Shown: positions 1 to 6,747 of the stretch, piece after piece
How the letters are laid out: each line of letters begins with the position of its first letter
Position numbering within the stretch: the stretch's first letter is position 1
NCBI GenBank assembly: GCA_964592375.1
Contig: CAZQDP010000084.1
Span: 1 to 8,508, forward strand
Direction: 5' to 3'
Length of the DNA: 8,508 nucleotides
From: CAZQDP01 sp964592375
Lineage (GTDB): Bacteria > Bacillota > Clostridia > RUG12999
Position numbers and translations under genes: made by a program
Notes under the pieces: model-generated
Database searches by the model: none
Seen by the model: the letters and a program-made list of their open reading frames with translations, nothing else
What the model was told of the DNA's origin: nothing

Positions 1-380
1 TTTCCTTTTGCAATATAGTCGTCCAGTGGTACGAAAAATTGCGGTCCATACTGCTTATAGAACTTTGTTCCGGCATCCTGATAATAATTGATCAAATCCG
101 GCAATTGGCCTGAAGCAAACAGAGCAGCAATTTTGACATTAAATGAATCACGTGGTGGCGTATTGACTTCGATTTTTACGTTTGTCTTTTCACCCCAGTT
201 TTTAAATATCCAAGTATCGCTGCTGAAGGTAAGACCGGGATCAGATGGGAGCATGTACGTTATTGTGGGTGCTTCGCCGCCGCTTGCAGACTTTTGAACA
301 TTATTACAAGACACAAGCGCAAGGGACATTGCAATTGCACAAAAAATAGCAATTGACTTTTGTAACCTTGAATAAACCAT
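1..380 (-). CDS. ABC-transporter solute-binding lipoprotein, LplA/YtcQ-like (N-terminal part, runs off left edge)
   Basis: This is the extracellular substrate-binding subunit of an ABC importer, most likely for a sugar or oligosaccharide, anchored to the outer face of the cytoplasmic membrane. Only about 126 codons are present. The N-terminus has a basic n-region (SRLQK), a hydrophobic stretch (IAIFCAIAMSLAL) and a lipobox LVSC at about residues 22-25, followed by a Ser/Gly-rich linker. The mature part begins with ITYMLPSDPG and continues to the segment FASGQLPDLI, typical of family 1 solute-binding proteins of the LplA/YtcQ group. ATG codons occur at 386 and 380. The second is preferred because AGGAG (393-389) lies 8 bases from it but only 2 from the first. 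Permease genes would be expected beyond the left edge. The neighbouring LacZ-like enzyme suggests a glycoside or its breakdown products as substrate, which is inference. Confidence 0.85.
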   Translation of the reverse strand, partial: MVYSRLQKSIAIFCAIAMSLALVSCNNVQKSASGGEAPTITYMLPSDPGLTFSSDTWIFKNWGEKTNVKIEVNTPPRDSFNVKIAALFASGQLPDLINYYQDAGTKFYKQYGPQFFVPLDDYIAKG

Positions 381-388
381 TTTCATAT

Positions 389-393
389 CTCCT
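389..393 (-). promoter_or_regulatory. Ribosome binding site of the solute-binding lipoprotein gene
   Basis: AGGAG on the minus strand decides between two in-frame ATG codons. It is 2 bases from the ATG at 386 and 8 bases from the ATG at 380, so the latter is the likely start. Confidence 0.7.
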
Positions 394-398
394 CTCAT

Positions 399-454
399 AC
401 TATACCATTATATTATAATGGTATCAAGTTCTTGCAGTATAGTATACCATTATA
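399..454 (-). promoter_or_regulatory. Operator-like repeat cluster upstream of the lipoprotein gene
   Basis: Positions 402-424 form a perfect 23-bp palindrome: ATACCATTATA, one central T, then TATAATGGTAT. A further copy of the left arm and its flank lies at 441-454, matching 399-412 at 13 of 14 bases, exactly 42 bp away, which is about four helical turns. The copy at 441-454 overlaps the -10 box of the best promoter, and the palindrome would lie about 10-32 bases downstream of its start site. This is a usual arrangement for a repressor with cooperative or looped binding. The right-hand copy also reads ATGGTATACTAT on the minus strand, which resembles the TGGTATACCA-type sites of FadR-subfamily GntR regulators. 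The regulator family is a guess; the symmetry is seen directly. Confidence 0.65.
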
Positions 455-469
455 AGAAGCAATTGTAAA
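441..469 (-). promoter_or_regulatory. Sigma-A-type promoter for the lipoprotein gene
   Basis: On the minus strand a -35 box TTTACA (469-464) is followed by a 17-bp spacer and a -10 box TATACT (446-441). Transcription would start near 434 and give a leader of about 50 bases containing the 402-424 palindrome and the ribosome binding site. A second match, TTGATA (427-422), 17 bp, TATAGT (404-399), lies inside the palindrome, but its start site would fall on or next to the ribosome binding site, so it is less likely to be the productive promoter. Confidence 0.65.
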
Positions 470-477
470 TACTAATA

Positions 478-3374
478 TTAATTAGATTTTTCTACCTCAA
501 TGGCAAATTTCACATGGTGCTGTCCTCGAAGCAGGCAATATTCATCCAGCGGCGGAAATCCTACAGCATTGCTGCCCACACCGGTGATGAGACCCAGATA
601 TAAAATGGCGTTTTCCCTCTCGCTTGGCATATCCTTGTGGTGCCGGGCTCCTTCTAAATCGCAAGGCAGGTACTTGAGTGCACACATTTCCAGCTCCTGC
701 TCGGAAGAGAAGATAATGTTGCCAAAAGAAGGCGCTTGAAGCCTTGCAAAGGTTACGCCACCTCGGTTTCCCGACTCCTGCGGGCGGGAGTAGGCTACAT
801 ATAAATCACGGATATTCTTTTCATAAAGGCCGTATTTGGCACTCAGCTTTTTATCGGGATAGTTTTCAAGAGGTCCTAGGCCATACCACTGGATTTTATC
901 ATACCCTTCCCGTAAAACAAACTGCATGGCGAACCGAGGCAAGCGGATTTTATCTAAATGATAATCTCCAACCGCATCCATTTCAATGCGGCCCTTGCCA
1001 TCTACTGTGTACTGCGTTGTAATGGTAATAAATGGACGATGGGAAGCCTTTGATAGATACTCCGTCACGGTGAAGACTACCTTGTCCTCGACCATTTCCC
1101 ATTTGCAGGAGGTTGCCTCCCGCAAGGGACGGCAAAACCAATGTTCCTCCCACTGGATTTTCATGCGGTTATCATTGTCCATCGGGCTTCGCCAAACCGT
1201 CCAGCGTGGAGCGGCGGCAAACATCGGCTGCCCTGCAAAGGTGGCCTGCGTAAGCTGACCGGCGCGTAGATCAAAGGAGTGCTCAAAATCCTGCCCACAC
1301 ACAAAAAGCTGGTGCTCTTCTTCTCGCACATTGGGAGCCGCAGAGGAGGTAGTTTGCACTGCTTCTATGATACAAGGAAGGATAACCTGTGCAAAGCAAA
1401 TGGGATGCCCTGCACCTGCCCAAAGGGCATCTTCTTTCAATACAAATTCTATATCTAATACTCGTTTGTAGTTCGCATATTCTGGCAGGGATAATCCAAG
1501 GGATATCGTTTCGCTTTGCCCTGCTAGTGCTGTGAGATTTTCAACCACGCCTTGCATCAGCTCTCTGTCCTTTTCCTTCACTGTAAAAACAAGGCGAAGG
1601 TGCGAGAGCGACAGACTGTCATACCGATTTTCAAGCGAGATGGTGCCGTCTTTTGCATCGGTTAGCGTTACCTTGACAGGCGCCATGGCCTGCTTAAATT
1701 CATACAAGGAGCTATAGGGTTCCCGATATGCGCTGACCATGCCGTTCATGCATACATTGCCGTCATGATGGGTCTCGCCGAAATCACCGCCATAGGCCAA
1801 AAAGCGTTTGCCACTTGCATCCGTGTGTGCAAGTCCATGATCACAAAACTCCCAAATGCACCCACCCATCAGGTGAGGGTATGCATAGACTGCTTCCATA
1901 TATTCCTTCAAAGATCCACAGCCATTGGCCTGTGCATATGCAAATTCACACATAAAAAACGGGCGAGGTTCATTGTTTTTCTCTCCGATTTCTTTCAGCA
2001 GTGCGATGGATGGATACATATTGCTCACCACATCCACCCAAGGTGCTTTGTTCGGATTATCCTGCGTGATCCTTTCCGGGCCTTCCACATAAACGCTATG
2101 GCGTGTTGCGCCTTCATAATGAATAATGGCACCCGGCAGGACTGATTTGATGGCTTTTGTCATGCTATTGTGGTTTTCTCCGCTGCCCGATTCGTTGCCA
2201 AGGGACCACATGACAATGCAGGGATGATTTTTATCCCGATGGACCATCCTCAGCGCCCTGTCCACATAGGCCTTTTCCCACAGCGGATCGCNNNNNNNNN
2301 NNNNNNNNNNNNNNNNNNNNNNNNNNNNNNNNNNNNNNNNNNNNNNNNNNNNNNNNNNNNNNNNNNNNNNNNNNNNNNNNNNNNNNNNNNNACTCCTTTT
2401 ATCTTTACCGGGCGGCCATTGACCATAAATACATCGCCCACAATTTGCGTTTTTTGAAATCCAAAGTGCTGAATAATTGCTCTACCTTGATATGTAGCGA
2501 TCAGGGTATAGCGTGAAGGGTCATCCTCCCACCATAGAGAAATGTTTTGTAGCGGTGCATAAAACGCCGCTTTGTCAAGGGTGGGAGTTACAGTATCCTC
2601 TAATAGCCGCTTGCCATCTTTTAAAATACAAACCGAAATATTCCCAAGGATGGGTCCCTCCAAATCAAAGATGGCCTCCACCTGCCCGTTTTGAAAGGAA
2701 TGATCCGGCTGAGCAATAATTTGCACATCACGAATATGGCTATGCGTCTTTGCGAGCAAATATACTTCCCGAAAAATACCCGACAGTTTAAACATATCTT
2801 GGGCTTCTAAATAACTGCCGTCACACCACTTTTGCACTTTCACTGCAATGGTGTTTTTGCCTTCCCTTACCACACTTGAAATATCAAACTCCGCCGGAAT
2901 ATGGCTCCCCTTACTCATTCCCACAAAAAAATCATTGACAAAGAGGTACATGCAGGAGCAGACGCCTTCAAAATTGATGGTTACGCCTTCCTTCACAAAA
3001 TCCGCATTCAAATGAAATTCCCGAATATATACACCAGTTGGATTTTTAGCGGGTACATAAGGAGGCACATTAGCAAATGCATAATCTATATTCATATATT
3101 GTGGAATATCATATCCCCTTTCGGTATAAAGCTGCCAACAACTTGGCACGGTAATATCATCCCACAAGGTGGTATCTTGGCCGCATAGATGAGCGGGCGT
3201 ATCCTCCGGATAATCAAATAACTTAAATTTCCACTCGCCCGAGAGCTGCATGAAATAGGGTGAGTGCTCACGCTCTTGGCTGATGGCCGTTATTGCATCT
3301 TGATAGTAAATAAAATGAGCGCGAGGCGGCAATCGATTGATATGGGTGAGCTGTGGATTTTCCCATTCTTTCAT
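478..3374 (-). CDS. lacZ: LacZ-type beta-galactosidase, glycoside hydrolase family 2 (interrupted by assembly gap)
   Basis: A cytoplasmic retaining glycosidase expected to hydrolyse terminal beta-galactosides; no signal peptide is visible. The first 327 residues cover the GH2 sugar-binding and immunoglobulin-like domains, including DGSYLEAQDM, whose Asp185 matches the galactose/sodium-binding Asp201 of E. coli LacZ. After the gap come RDKNHP, the acid/base motif GNESG (Glu codon 2193-2191), the nucleophile motif MCEF (Glu codon 1947-1945), GGCIWEFCDHGL, and the C-terminal small-chain domain with WYGLGPLENYPD and RPQESGNRGGV. The gap removes roughly 70-75 residues, so the real protein is about 1000 residues, normal for the family. 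The start is the ATG at 3374: the protein opens MKEWENPQLTHINR as relatives do, and AAGGA (3387-3383) is 8 bases upstream; an in-frame extension to 3473 overlaps the upstream gene and is not needed. The residues around the nucleophile are atypical (FAYAQANG instead of the usual C/S-HAMGN), so galactose specificity is probable but not certain. Confidence 0.9.
2292..2391. other. Assembly gap of 100 N inside the LacZ-like gene
   Basis: The run is exactly 100 N, the usual placeholder for a gap of unknown size. The coding frames on its two sides do not agree across 100 bases; the true length must leave remainder 2 when divided by 3. Upstream, the protein stops at VNGRPVKIKGV, and downstream it resumes at DPLWEKAY. 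In E. coli LacZ about 73 complete residues lie between these points, so the missing DNA is about 220 bases. It should encode the NRHEHHP, RCSHYPN and DEANIE-like segments, which carry substrate-binding histidines. Confidence 0.95.
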
Positions 3375-3387
3375 TCTTCCATTCCTT
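3364..3387 (-). repeat. Three octamer repeats spanning the ribosome binding site and start codon of the LacZ-like gene
   Basis: On the minus strand three consecutive 8-base units each end in ATG: AAGGAATG, GAAGAATG, AAAGAATG. The first supplies the ribosome binding site AAGGA, and the ATG of the second is the chosen start at 3374. The ATG of the first unit reads ATG GAA GAA TGA and stops at once; the ATG of the third is out of frame. The units lie within a longer purine-rich tract up to about 3420, which also contains a 10-base direct repeat AGAAGATAGA (3400-3391 and 3418-3409). Confidence 0.6.
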
Positions 3388-3405
3388 CTTTCTATCTTCT
3401 CTCTT

Positions 3406-4797
3406 CTATCTATCTTCTTCCATCTCCCGCATGCAAAGCAGACGACTATCCCCCGGCAAGACACTGCCACCACAGGATAAAAGAGCCTCTATATAACCTA
3501 TCTGCTCATTGGTAATCACGTCCCCAATGGCAATAACAGGGGCACCGGGAGGATAGCAAAACACATTCCCAGCGGCAATTCGCCCTTTTGCTTTTGCAAA
3601 AGACACCATCTCAGTAGGGGAGGCAGCGGCAATGGATGGCGAAATGCTTTTGCAGGGAGTAGGGATGCTTTTGGGAAGTGCAACATGCACCTTCTTGCCT
3701 TTCATCCCCTTGAGTGCCGAGGACAGCCGCAAAAAATCCCGGCGGCTGTTTCCCGGGCCGGTGATGCATACAATATTGCAAAGATCTGCCATCTCTACGG
3801 CAATATGGTGCACTTTGCAGAGCCTTTTCGATACTTCAAAGCCGCTTAGTCCGGAAGCGGCAGTATGGATTACAAGGCGAGAAAAATCCTTATTGGGTAA
3901 GCTTAGCACTTGATACGGCGTATCCTTCAAATGATGCTCGAAATCCTGCAACTCGTTATAAAGCTTGCTGTACAAGTTCTGTCCCTTTTCAAGGAGCATG
4001 CCTCTTGCGGCATCCATACACCCCATGGTAAGGTAAGATGGGCTGGTGGTATGAAAAAGATTGATACAATCTTTGAGGGCAGTAGGATCCACTGTGCTAT
4101 CGCAGTGCAAAAGTGCGGCGCCCGTGGGAGCCGGCATGGTTTTATGCACGCTTTGCACACAAATATTGGCACCCTGGCGCATGCTACCCGTGGGCAAAAG
4201 CGGAGAAAACGGGAAGTGTGCGCCATGGGCTTCATCCACAATCAGCAGCTTGCCATATTTTTTGGTAACCGCAGAAATAGCCGCAATATCACTGCAAATG
4301 CCATAGTAATTTGGGCTAGTAATATACACTGCGCTCACAGAAGGATGCATTGCAAGCGCGGCCTGCACACCCGCGGCCTCCATAGGCCCGGGAATGCCCC
4401 ATTTGCTTAAAAACGTTGGCGCAAGATATTGCGGAGTAATATCCAAAAGCTGCATTCCTCTTTGCGCACTGATATGGCAGTTTCTGTCCATCAATACACT
4501 GCCACCCTTGCCTACGGCATATAAAAGCATAGCATGAATGCCGCAGGTTGCTCCACCGGTCATATAAAAGCTGTGGGTAGCACCCCAGCAAGCCGCCGCG
4601 GCCTCCTCGGCTTTTTGAATGCAACCGGTGGGGTTTTGCAAATTATCCGTATGAGGAAGCTCTGTGGTGTCCATTTCCATCAAATTATTGGCAACCCCTT
4701 TTGGGAGTGCCTTCCCCCCTTTGTGGCCGGGCATATGGAAGGGAATATTTTGTTTTTTTGCATTTTTCTTGAGTGCTGAAAAAAGAGGCGTATACAA
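3406..4797 (-). CDS. PLP-dependent Orn/Lys/Arg decarboxylase family protein
   Basis: A fold-type I PLP enzyme of the bacterial basic amino acid decarboxylase family (SpeA/YaaO-like short form), expected to turn arginine, lysine or ornithine into agmatine, cadaverine or putrescine in the cytoplasm. Family landmarks in order: FHMPGHKGG (about 20-28), DTTELPHTDNL (43-53), the cofactor-phosphate region TGGATCG (80-86), MDRNCH (103-108), SPNYYG (161-166), VDEAHGAH (187-194, Asp188 pairing with the PLP ring nitrogen), SVHKTMPA (216-223, Lys219 forming the Schiff base), TTSPSY, and a C-terminal GRIAAGNVFCYPPGAP. The length of 463 residues suits the short clostridial/bacillar form. The substrate cannot be told from sequence. 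The apparent start is TTG at 4797, because the protein then begins YTPLFSALKK as relatives do and a stop lies just upstream in frame; its ribosome binding site spacing is poor. The LacZ-like gene follows after 31 bases, so the two are likely co-transcribed although metabolically unrelated. Confidence 0.9.
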   Translation of the reverse strand: MYTPLFSALKKNAKKQNIPFHMPGHKGGKALPKGVANNLMEMDTTELPHTDNLQNPTGCIQKAEEAAAACWGATHSFYMTGGATCGIHAMLLYAVGKGGSVLMDRNCHISAQRGMQLLDITPQYLAPTFLSKWGIPGPMEAAGVQAALAMHPSVSAVYITSPNYYGICSDIAAISAVTKKYGKLLIVDEAHGAHFPFSPLLPTGSMRQGANICVQSVHKTMPAPTGAALLHCDSTVDPTALKDCINLFHTTSPSYLTMGCMDAARGMLLEKGQNLYSKLYNELQDFEHHLKDTPYQVLSLPNKDFSRLVIHTAASGLSGFEVSKRLCKVHHIAVEMADLCNIVCITGPGNSRRDFLRLSSALKGMKGKKVHVALPKSIPTPCKSISPSIAAASPTEMVSFAKAKGRIAAGNVFCYPPGAPVIAIGDVITNEQIGYIEALLSCGGSVLPGDSRLLCMREMEEDR

Positions 4798-4808
4798 TGC
4801 TTCATCAT

Positions 4809-4814
4809 TCCTCT
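4809..4814 (-). promoter_or_regulatory. Ribosome binding site of the decarboxylase gene, with misplaced start codons
   Basis: AGAGGA on the minus strand is 11 bases from the in-frame TTG at 4797, longer than usual. Two ATG codons (4808 and 4805) lie closer, but both are in another frame and do not give the conserved protein. Confidence 0.5.
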
Positions 4815-4836
4815 GTCAGTTTTTGGGGATAGAAAA

Positions 4837-4865
4837 ATTGTACTTGTTTTTAGCTTAAATGTCAA
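4837..4865 (-). promoter_or_regulatory. Promoter for the decarboxylase and LacZ-like genes
   Basis: On the minus strand TTGACA (4865-4860), a 17-bp spacer and TACAAT (4842-4837) form a near-consensus sigma-A promoter. The start site would lie near 4830, giving a leader of about 33 bases before the TTG start at 4797. Confidence 0.8.
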
Positions 4866-4892
4866 GATAAACAAGAAGAAAAAGCATTTTAT

Positions 4893-4967
4893 CCATATGC
4901 AAAATCATAACATAGCTGCATCTCCCTGTAAATAAACCATATGGCAAAATTCTGCACTATTTTGCAT
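4893..4967. repeat. CATATGCAAAAT-like repeats between divergent promoters
   Basis: CCATATGCAAAAT (4893-4905) recurs as CCATATGGCAAAAT (4937-4950), and ATTTTGCAT (4959-4967) is the exact reverse complement of ATGCAAAAT (4897-4905). The three elements sit between the two outward-facing promoters, upstream of both -35 boxes. They could be binding sites for a regulator of one or both transcription units, but the region is AT-rich and short matches may be chance. Confidence 0.4.
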
Positions 4968-4996
4968 CATATTTATCCGAAAAAAGGCTATGGCAG

Positions 4997-5025
4997 TTGA
5001 CAAAAAATGTGAGCGGGCGTATAAT
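4997..5025 (+). promoter_or_regulatory. Consensus promoter for the metallo-hydrolase gene
   Basis: TTGACA (4997-5002), a 17-bp spacer and TATAAT (5020-5025) match the sigma-A consensus at every position. The start site should be near 5032, leaving about 25 bases before the GTG start at 5057. An open frame reaching back to 4997 therefore begins inside the promoter and cannot all be translated. Confidence 0.88.
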
Positions 5026-5044
5026 GAAGGCAACAAAAGATAAG

Positions 5045-5049
5045 GGAGG
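5045..5049 (+). promoter_or_regulatory. Ribosome binding site that favours a GTG start
   Basis: GGAGG lies 7 bases before GTG (5057-5059) but only 1 base before the in-frame ATG (5051-5053). Spacing and the family's usual N-terminus both point to GTG. Confidence 0.65.
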
Positions 5050-5056
5050 AATGGCT

Positions 5057-6652
5057 GTGAGATTATCATTTTATGGAGCCGCTCATGAAGTTACCGGGAG
5101 CTGCTATTATTTGGAGGCTTGTGGAAAGAAAATTCTGATTGATTGTGGGTTGCAGCAGGGCAGAGATGAAAAGGAAAATCAAAGCTTCCCCTTTATTACT
5201 ACGGAAATAGATATGGTTCTTTTAACCCATGCGCATATTGACCATTCCGGCAGACTGCCGCTTTTGGCAGCCCTTGGCTTTAGCGGAAAAATTTATGCCA
5301 CCGGTGCCACATGCGACCTATGCAGTATTATGCTCAGAGACAGTGCGCATATTCAAGAGCAAGAATCCCAGTGGCAAAGCAGAAAAAGCAAACGAGCGAA
5401 TGCCGATATGCAGCCGCCGCTTTATACCATCAAGGATGCAGAACAGATTTTGCAGCACTTTTTCCCCTGCACTTATCAAAATATCATGGAAATTGCACCG
5501 GGCATTTCTATTCGTTTTATCGATATTGGGCATTTACTGGGCTCCGCCGCCATTGAAATTTGGTTAGAGGAGAATGGTGTAAAAAAGAAGCTTGTGTTCT
5601 CAGGGGATATCGGTAATCTCAATCAGCCCCTTGTGAAGGACCCTGAGCTGATTTCGGAAGCCGATTATGTGATTACGGAATCTACCTATGGCGACCGAAA
5701 CCACGAAATACAAGGCGATTATACAAAATCACTCGCACAAATTATTGAAAGCACCTTGGCAAAGGGCGGCAATGTGGTCATTCCTTCCTTTGCGGTGGGG
5801 CGTACCCAAGAGCTGCTTTATTTTATTCGAGAAATTTACGAACAGCATTTGATCAAAACCACTCCGTCCTTTCCCGTCTATGTGGATAGCCCGCTTGCCA
5901 TTGAGGCAACCAATATCTATCGGGAGGATTACAGTGGGTATTACGACAGCGAGGCCATGGCGCTACTAAGGCGGGGCATTCATCCGCTGTCCTTCCCCAA
6001 TCTGCATACCTCTGTAACCGCCGAAGAGTCAAAAGCCATCAATTCGTCCGATGTCCCTTGTGTTATCATCGCATCGAGCGGCATGTGTGAGGCAGGCAGG
6101 GTGCGGCATCATCTCAAGCATAATCTATGGCGAGCGAAGAGCACCATTTTATTTGTGGGATACCAGGCACAAGGAACGCTTGGTAGAATACTGAAAGACG
6201 GCGCAAAAAAAGTGAAGCTCTTTGGAGAAGAAATCGCTGTAAAGGCAAATATCGATACATTTACGGGCATCAGTGCCCATGCAGATAAAAATGGGATTAT
6301 GCGTTGGCTCCATGGCTTTACGAAAAAGCCAACGAGGGTGTTTGTTGTGCATGGTGAAGAAACGGTTGTAGATGAATTCACAGCATTTTTGGGGCAGGAA
6401 GGGTTTACAGCCAGTGCCGCAAATTACAAAGGAACCTTTGACCTTGCGAGAGACGAATGGATTCAAATGGGCATCAGTGCTGCAGAACTTGAGAAAATAA
6501 CCGAAAAGACCAAGGGCTCAGCGGTATATATGCGGCTATATGCGGCAGGGAAACGTTTGCTGGAGGTCGTTGAGCAAAATCGAAACGGAGCCAATAAGGA
6601 TTTAGCAAAGCTCGCGGATCAAATCAATGCCTTATCGGACAAATGGGGATGA
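5057..6652 (+). CDS. Beta-CASP metallo-beta-lactamase-fold hydrolase, probable ribonuclease-like protein
   Basis: A 531-residue cytoplasmic protein of the MBL-fold/beta-CASP/RMMBL class, related to CPSF73/Ysh1-like nucleases and widespread in bacteria as a metallo-beta-lactamase family protein. Relatives in this class process RNA, but the substrate of this bacterial subgroup is not settled. Counting from GTG: the N-terminus reads MRLSFYGAAHEVTGS; the zinc motif HAHIDH is at 58-63; SGD at 182-184 supplies the bridging aspartate; ESTYGDR at 208-214 begins the beta-CASP insert; the SSGMCEAGRVRHHL segment lies near 340; GYQAQGT is at 368-374; SAHAD at 406-410 and VHGE at 430-434 give the late histidines of beta-CASP motifs B and C. 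All metal ligands appear intact, so the enzyme should be active. An ATG at 5051 is possible but too close to the ribosome binding site. It has its own consensus promoter and stands alone, with 95 bases before the next gene. Confidence 0.9.
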   Translation: MRLSFYGAAHEVTGSCYYLEACGKKILIDCGLQQGRDEKENQSFPFITTEIDMVLLTHAHIDHSGRLPLLAALGFSGKIYATGATCDLCSIMLRDSAHIQEQESQWQSRKSKRANADMQPPLYTIKDAEQILQHFFPCTYQNIMEIAPGISIRFIDIGHLLGSAAIEIWLEENGVKKKLVFSGDIGNLNQPLVKDPELISEADYVITESTYGDRNHEIQGDYTKSLAQIIESTLAKGGNVVIPSFAVGRTQELLYFIREIYEQHLIKTTPSFPVYVDSPLAIEATNIYREDYSGYYDSEAMALLRRGIHPLSFPNLHTSVTAEESKAINSSDVPCVIIASSGMCEAGRVRHHLKHNLWRAKSTILFVGYQAQGTLGRILKDGAKKVKLFGEEIAVKANIDTFTGISAHADKNGIMRWLHGFTKKPTRVFVVHGEETVVDEFTAFLGQEGFTASAANYKGTFDLARDEWIQMGISAAELEKITEKTKGSAVYMRLYAAGKRLLEVVEQNRNGANKDLAKLADQINALSDKWG

Positions 6653-6747
6653 GAAAATAGGGTGAGGATTAACTCCTTAGTCTATGTTGCTCCTATCATC
6701 ACACCGATGACTTAATTTTTTCAACGAAAGAAAGGGGGCATAATGCG
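6653..6747. other. Intergenic region between metallo-hydrolase and Rieske genes
   Basis: This stretch holds a weak hairpin (TCATC, loop ACACC, GATGA at 6696-6710) separated by five bases from six T residues (6716-6721), and the Rieske ribosome binding site at 6731-6738. The hairpin is too weak to be called a terminator with confidence, and no good promoter is visible. Whether the Rieske gene has its own promoter or depends on read-through is open. Confidence 0.4.

Noticed and set aside
402..424. Perfect palindrome as an intrinsic terminator of lacZ
   Set aside because: The arms are nearly all A/T, the loop would be one base, and no T-run follows on the minus strand. Position relative to a promoter fits an operator better.
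478..2265. LacZ C-terminal part as a separate gene
   Set aside because: Reading continues in frame upstream to the gap as DPLWEKAY, matching the LacZ family; the apparent start is an internal GTG valine.
3364..3424. Purine-rich tract as a CRISPR or long tandem array
   Set aside because: Units are 8-10 bases and imperfect, with no spacer structure; it is a low-complexity gene junction.
3375..3473. 33-residue N-terminal extension of the LacZ-like protein
   Set aside because: It overlaps the end of the decarboxylase gene, has no family match, and the ATG at 3374 has a good ribosome binding site and the conserved MKEWENPQLTHINR start.
3910..4410. 166-codon plus-strand open frame opposite the decarboxylase
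   Set aside because: It is antisense to a strongly conserved gene, shows no recognisable domain and has no ribosome binding site; a shadow frame.
4997..5056. 20-residue N-terminal extension of the metallo-hydrolase
   Set aside because: Its TTG codon is the -35 box of a perfect promoter; the transcript begins downstream of it.
6696..6721. Hairpin followed by six T as a terminator of the metallo-hydrolase gene
   Set aside because: The stem has only five base pairs, three of them A/T, and five bases separate it from the T-run; such structures are common by chance.
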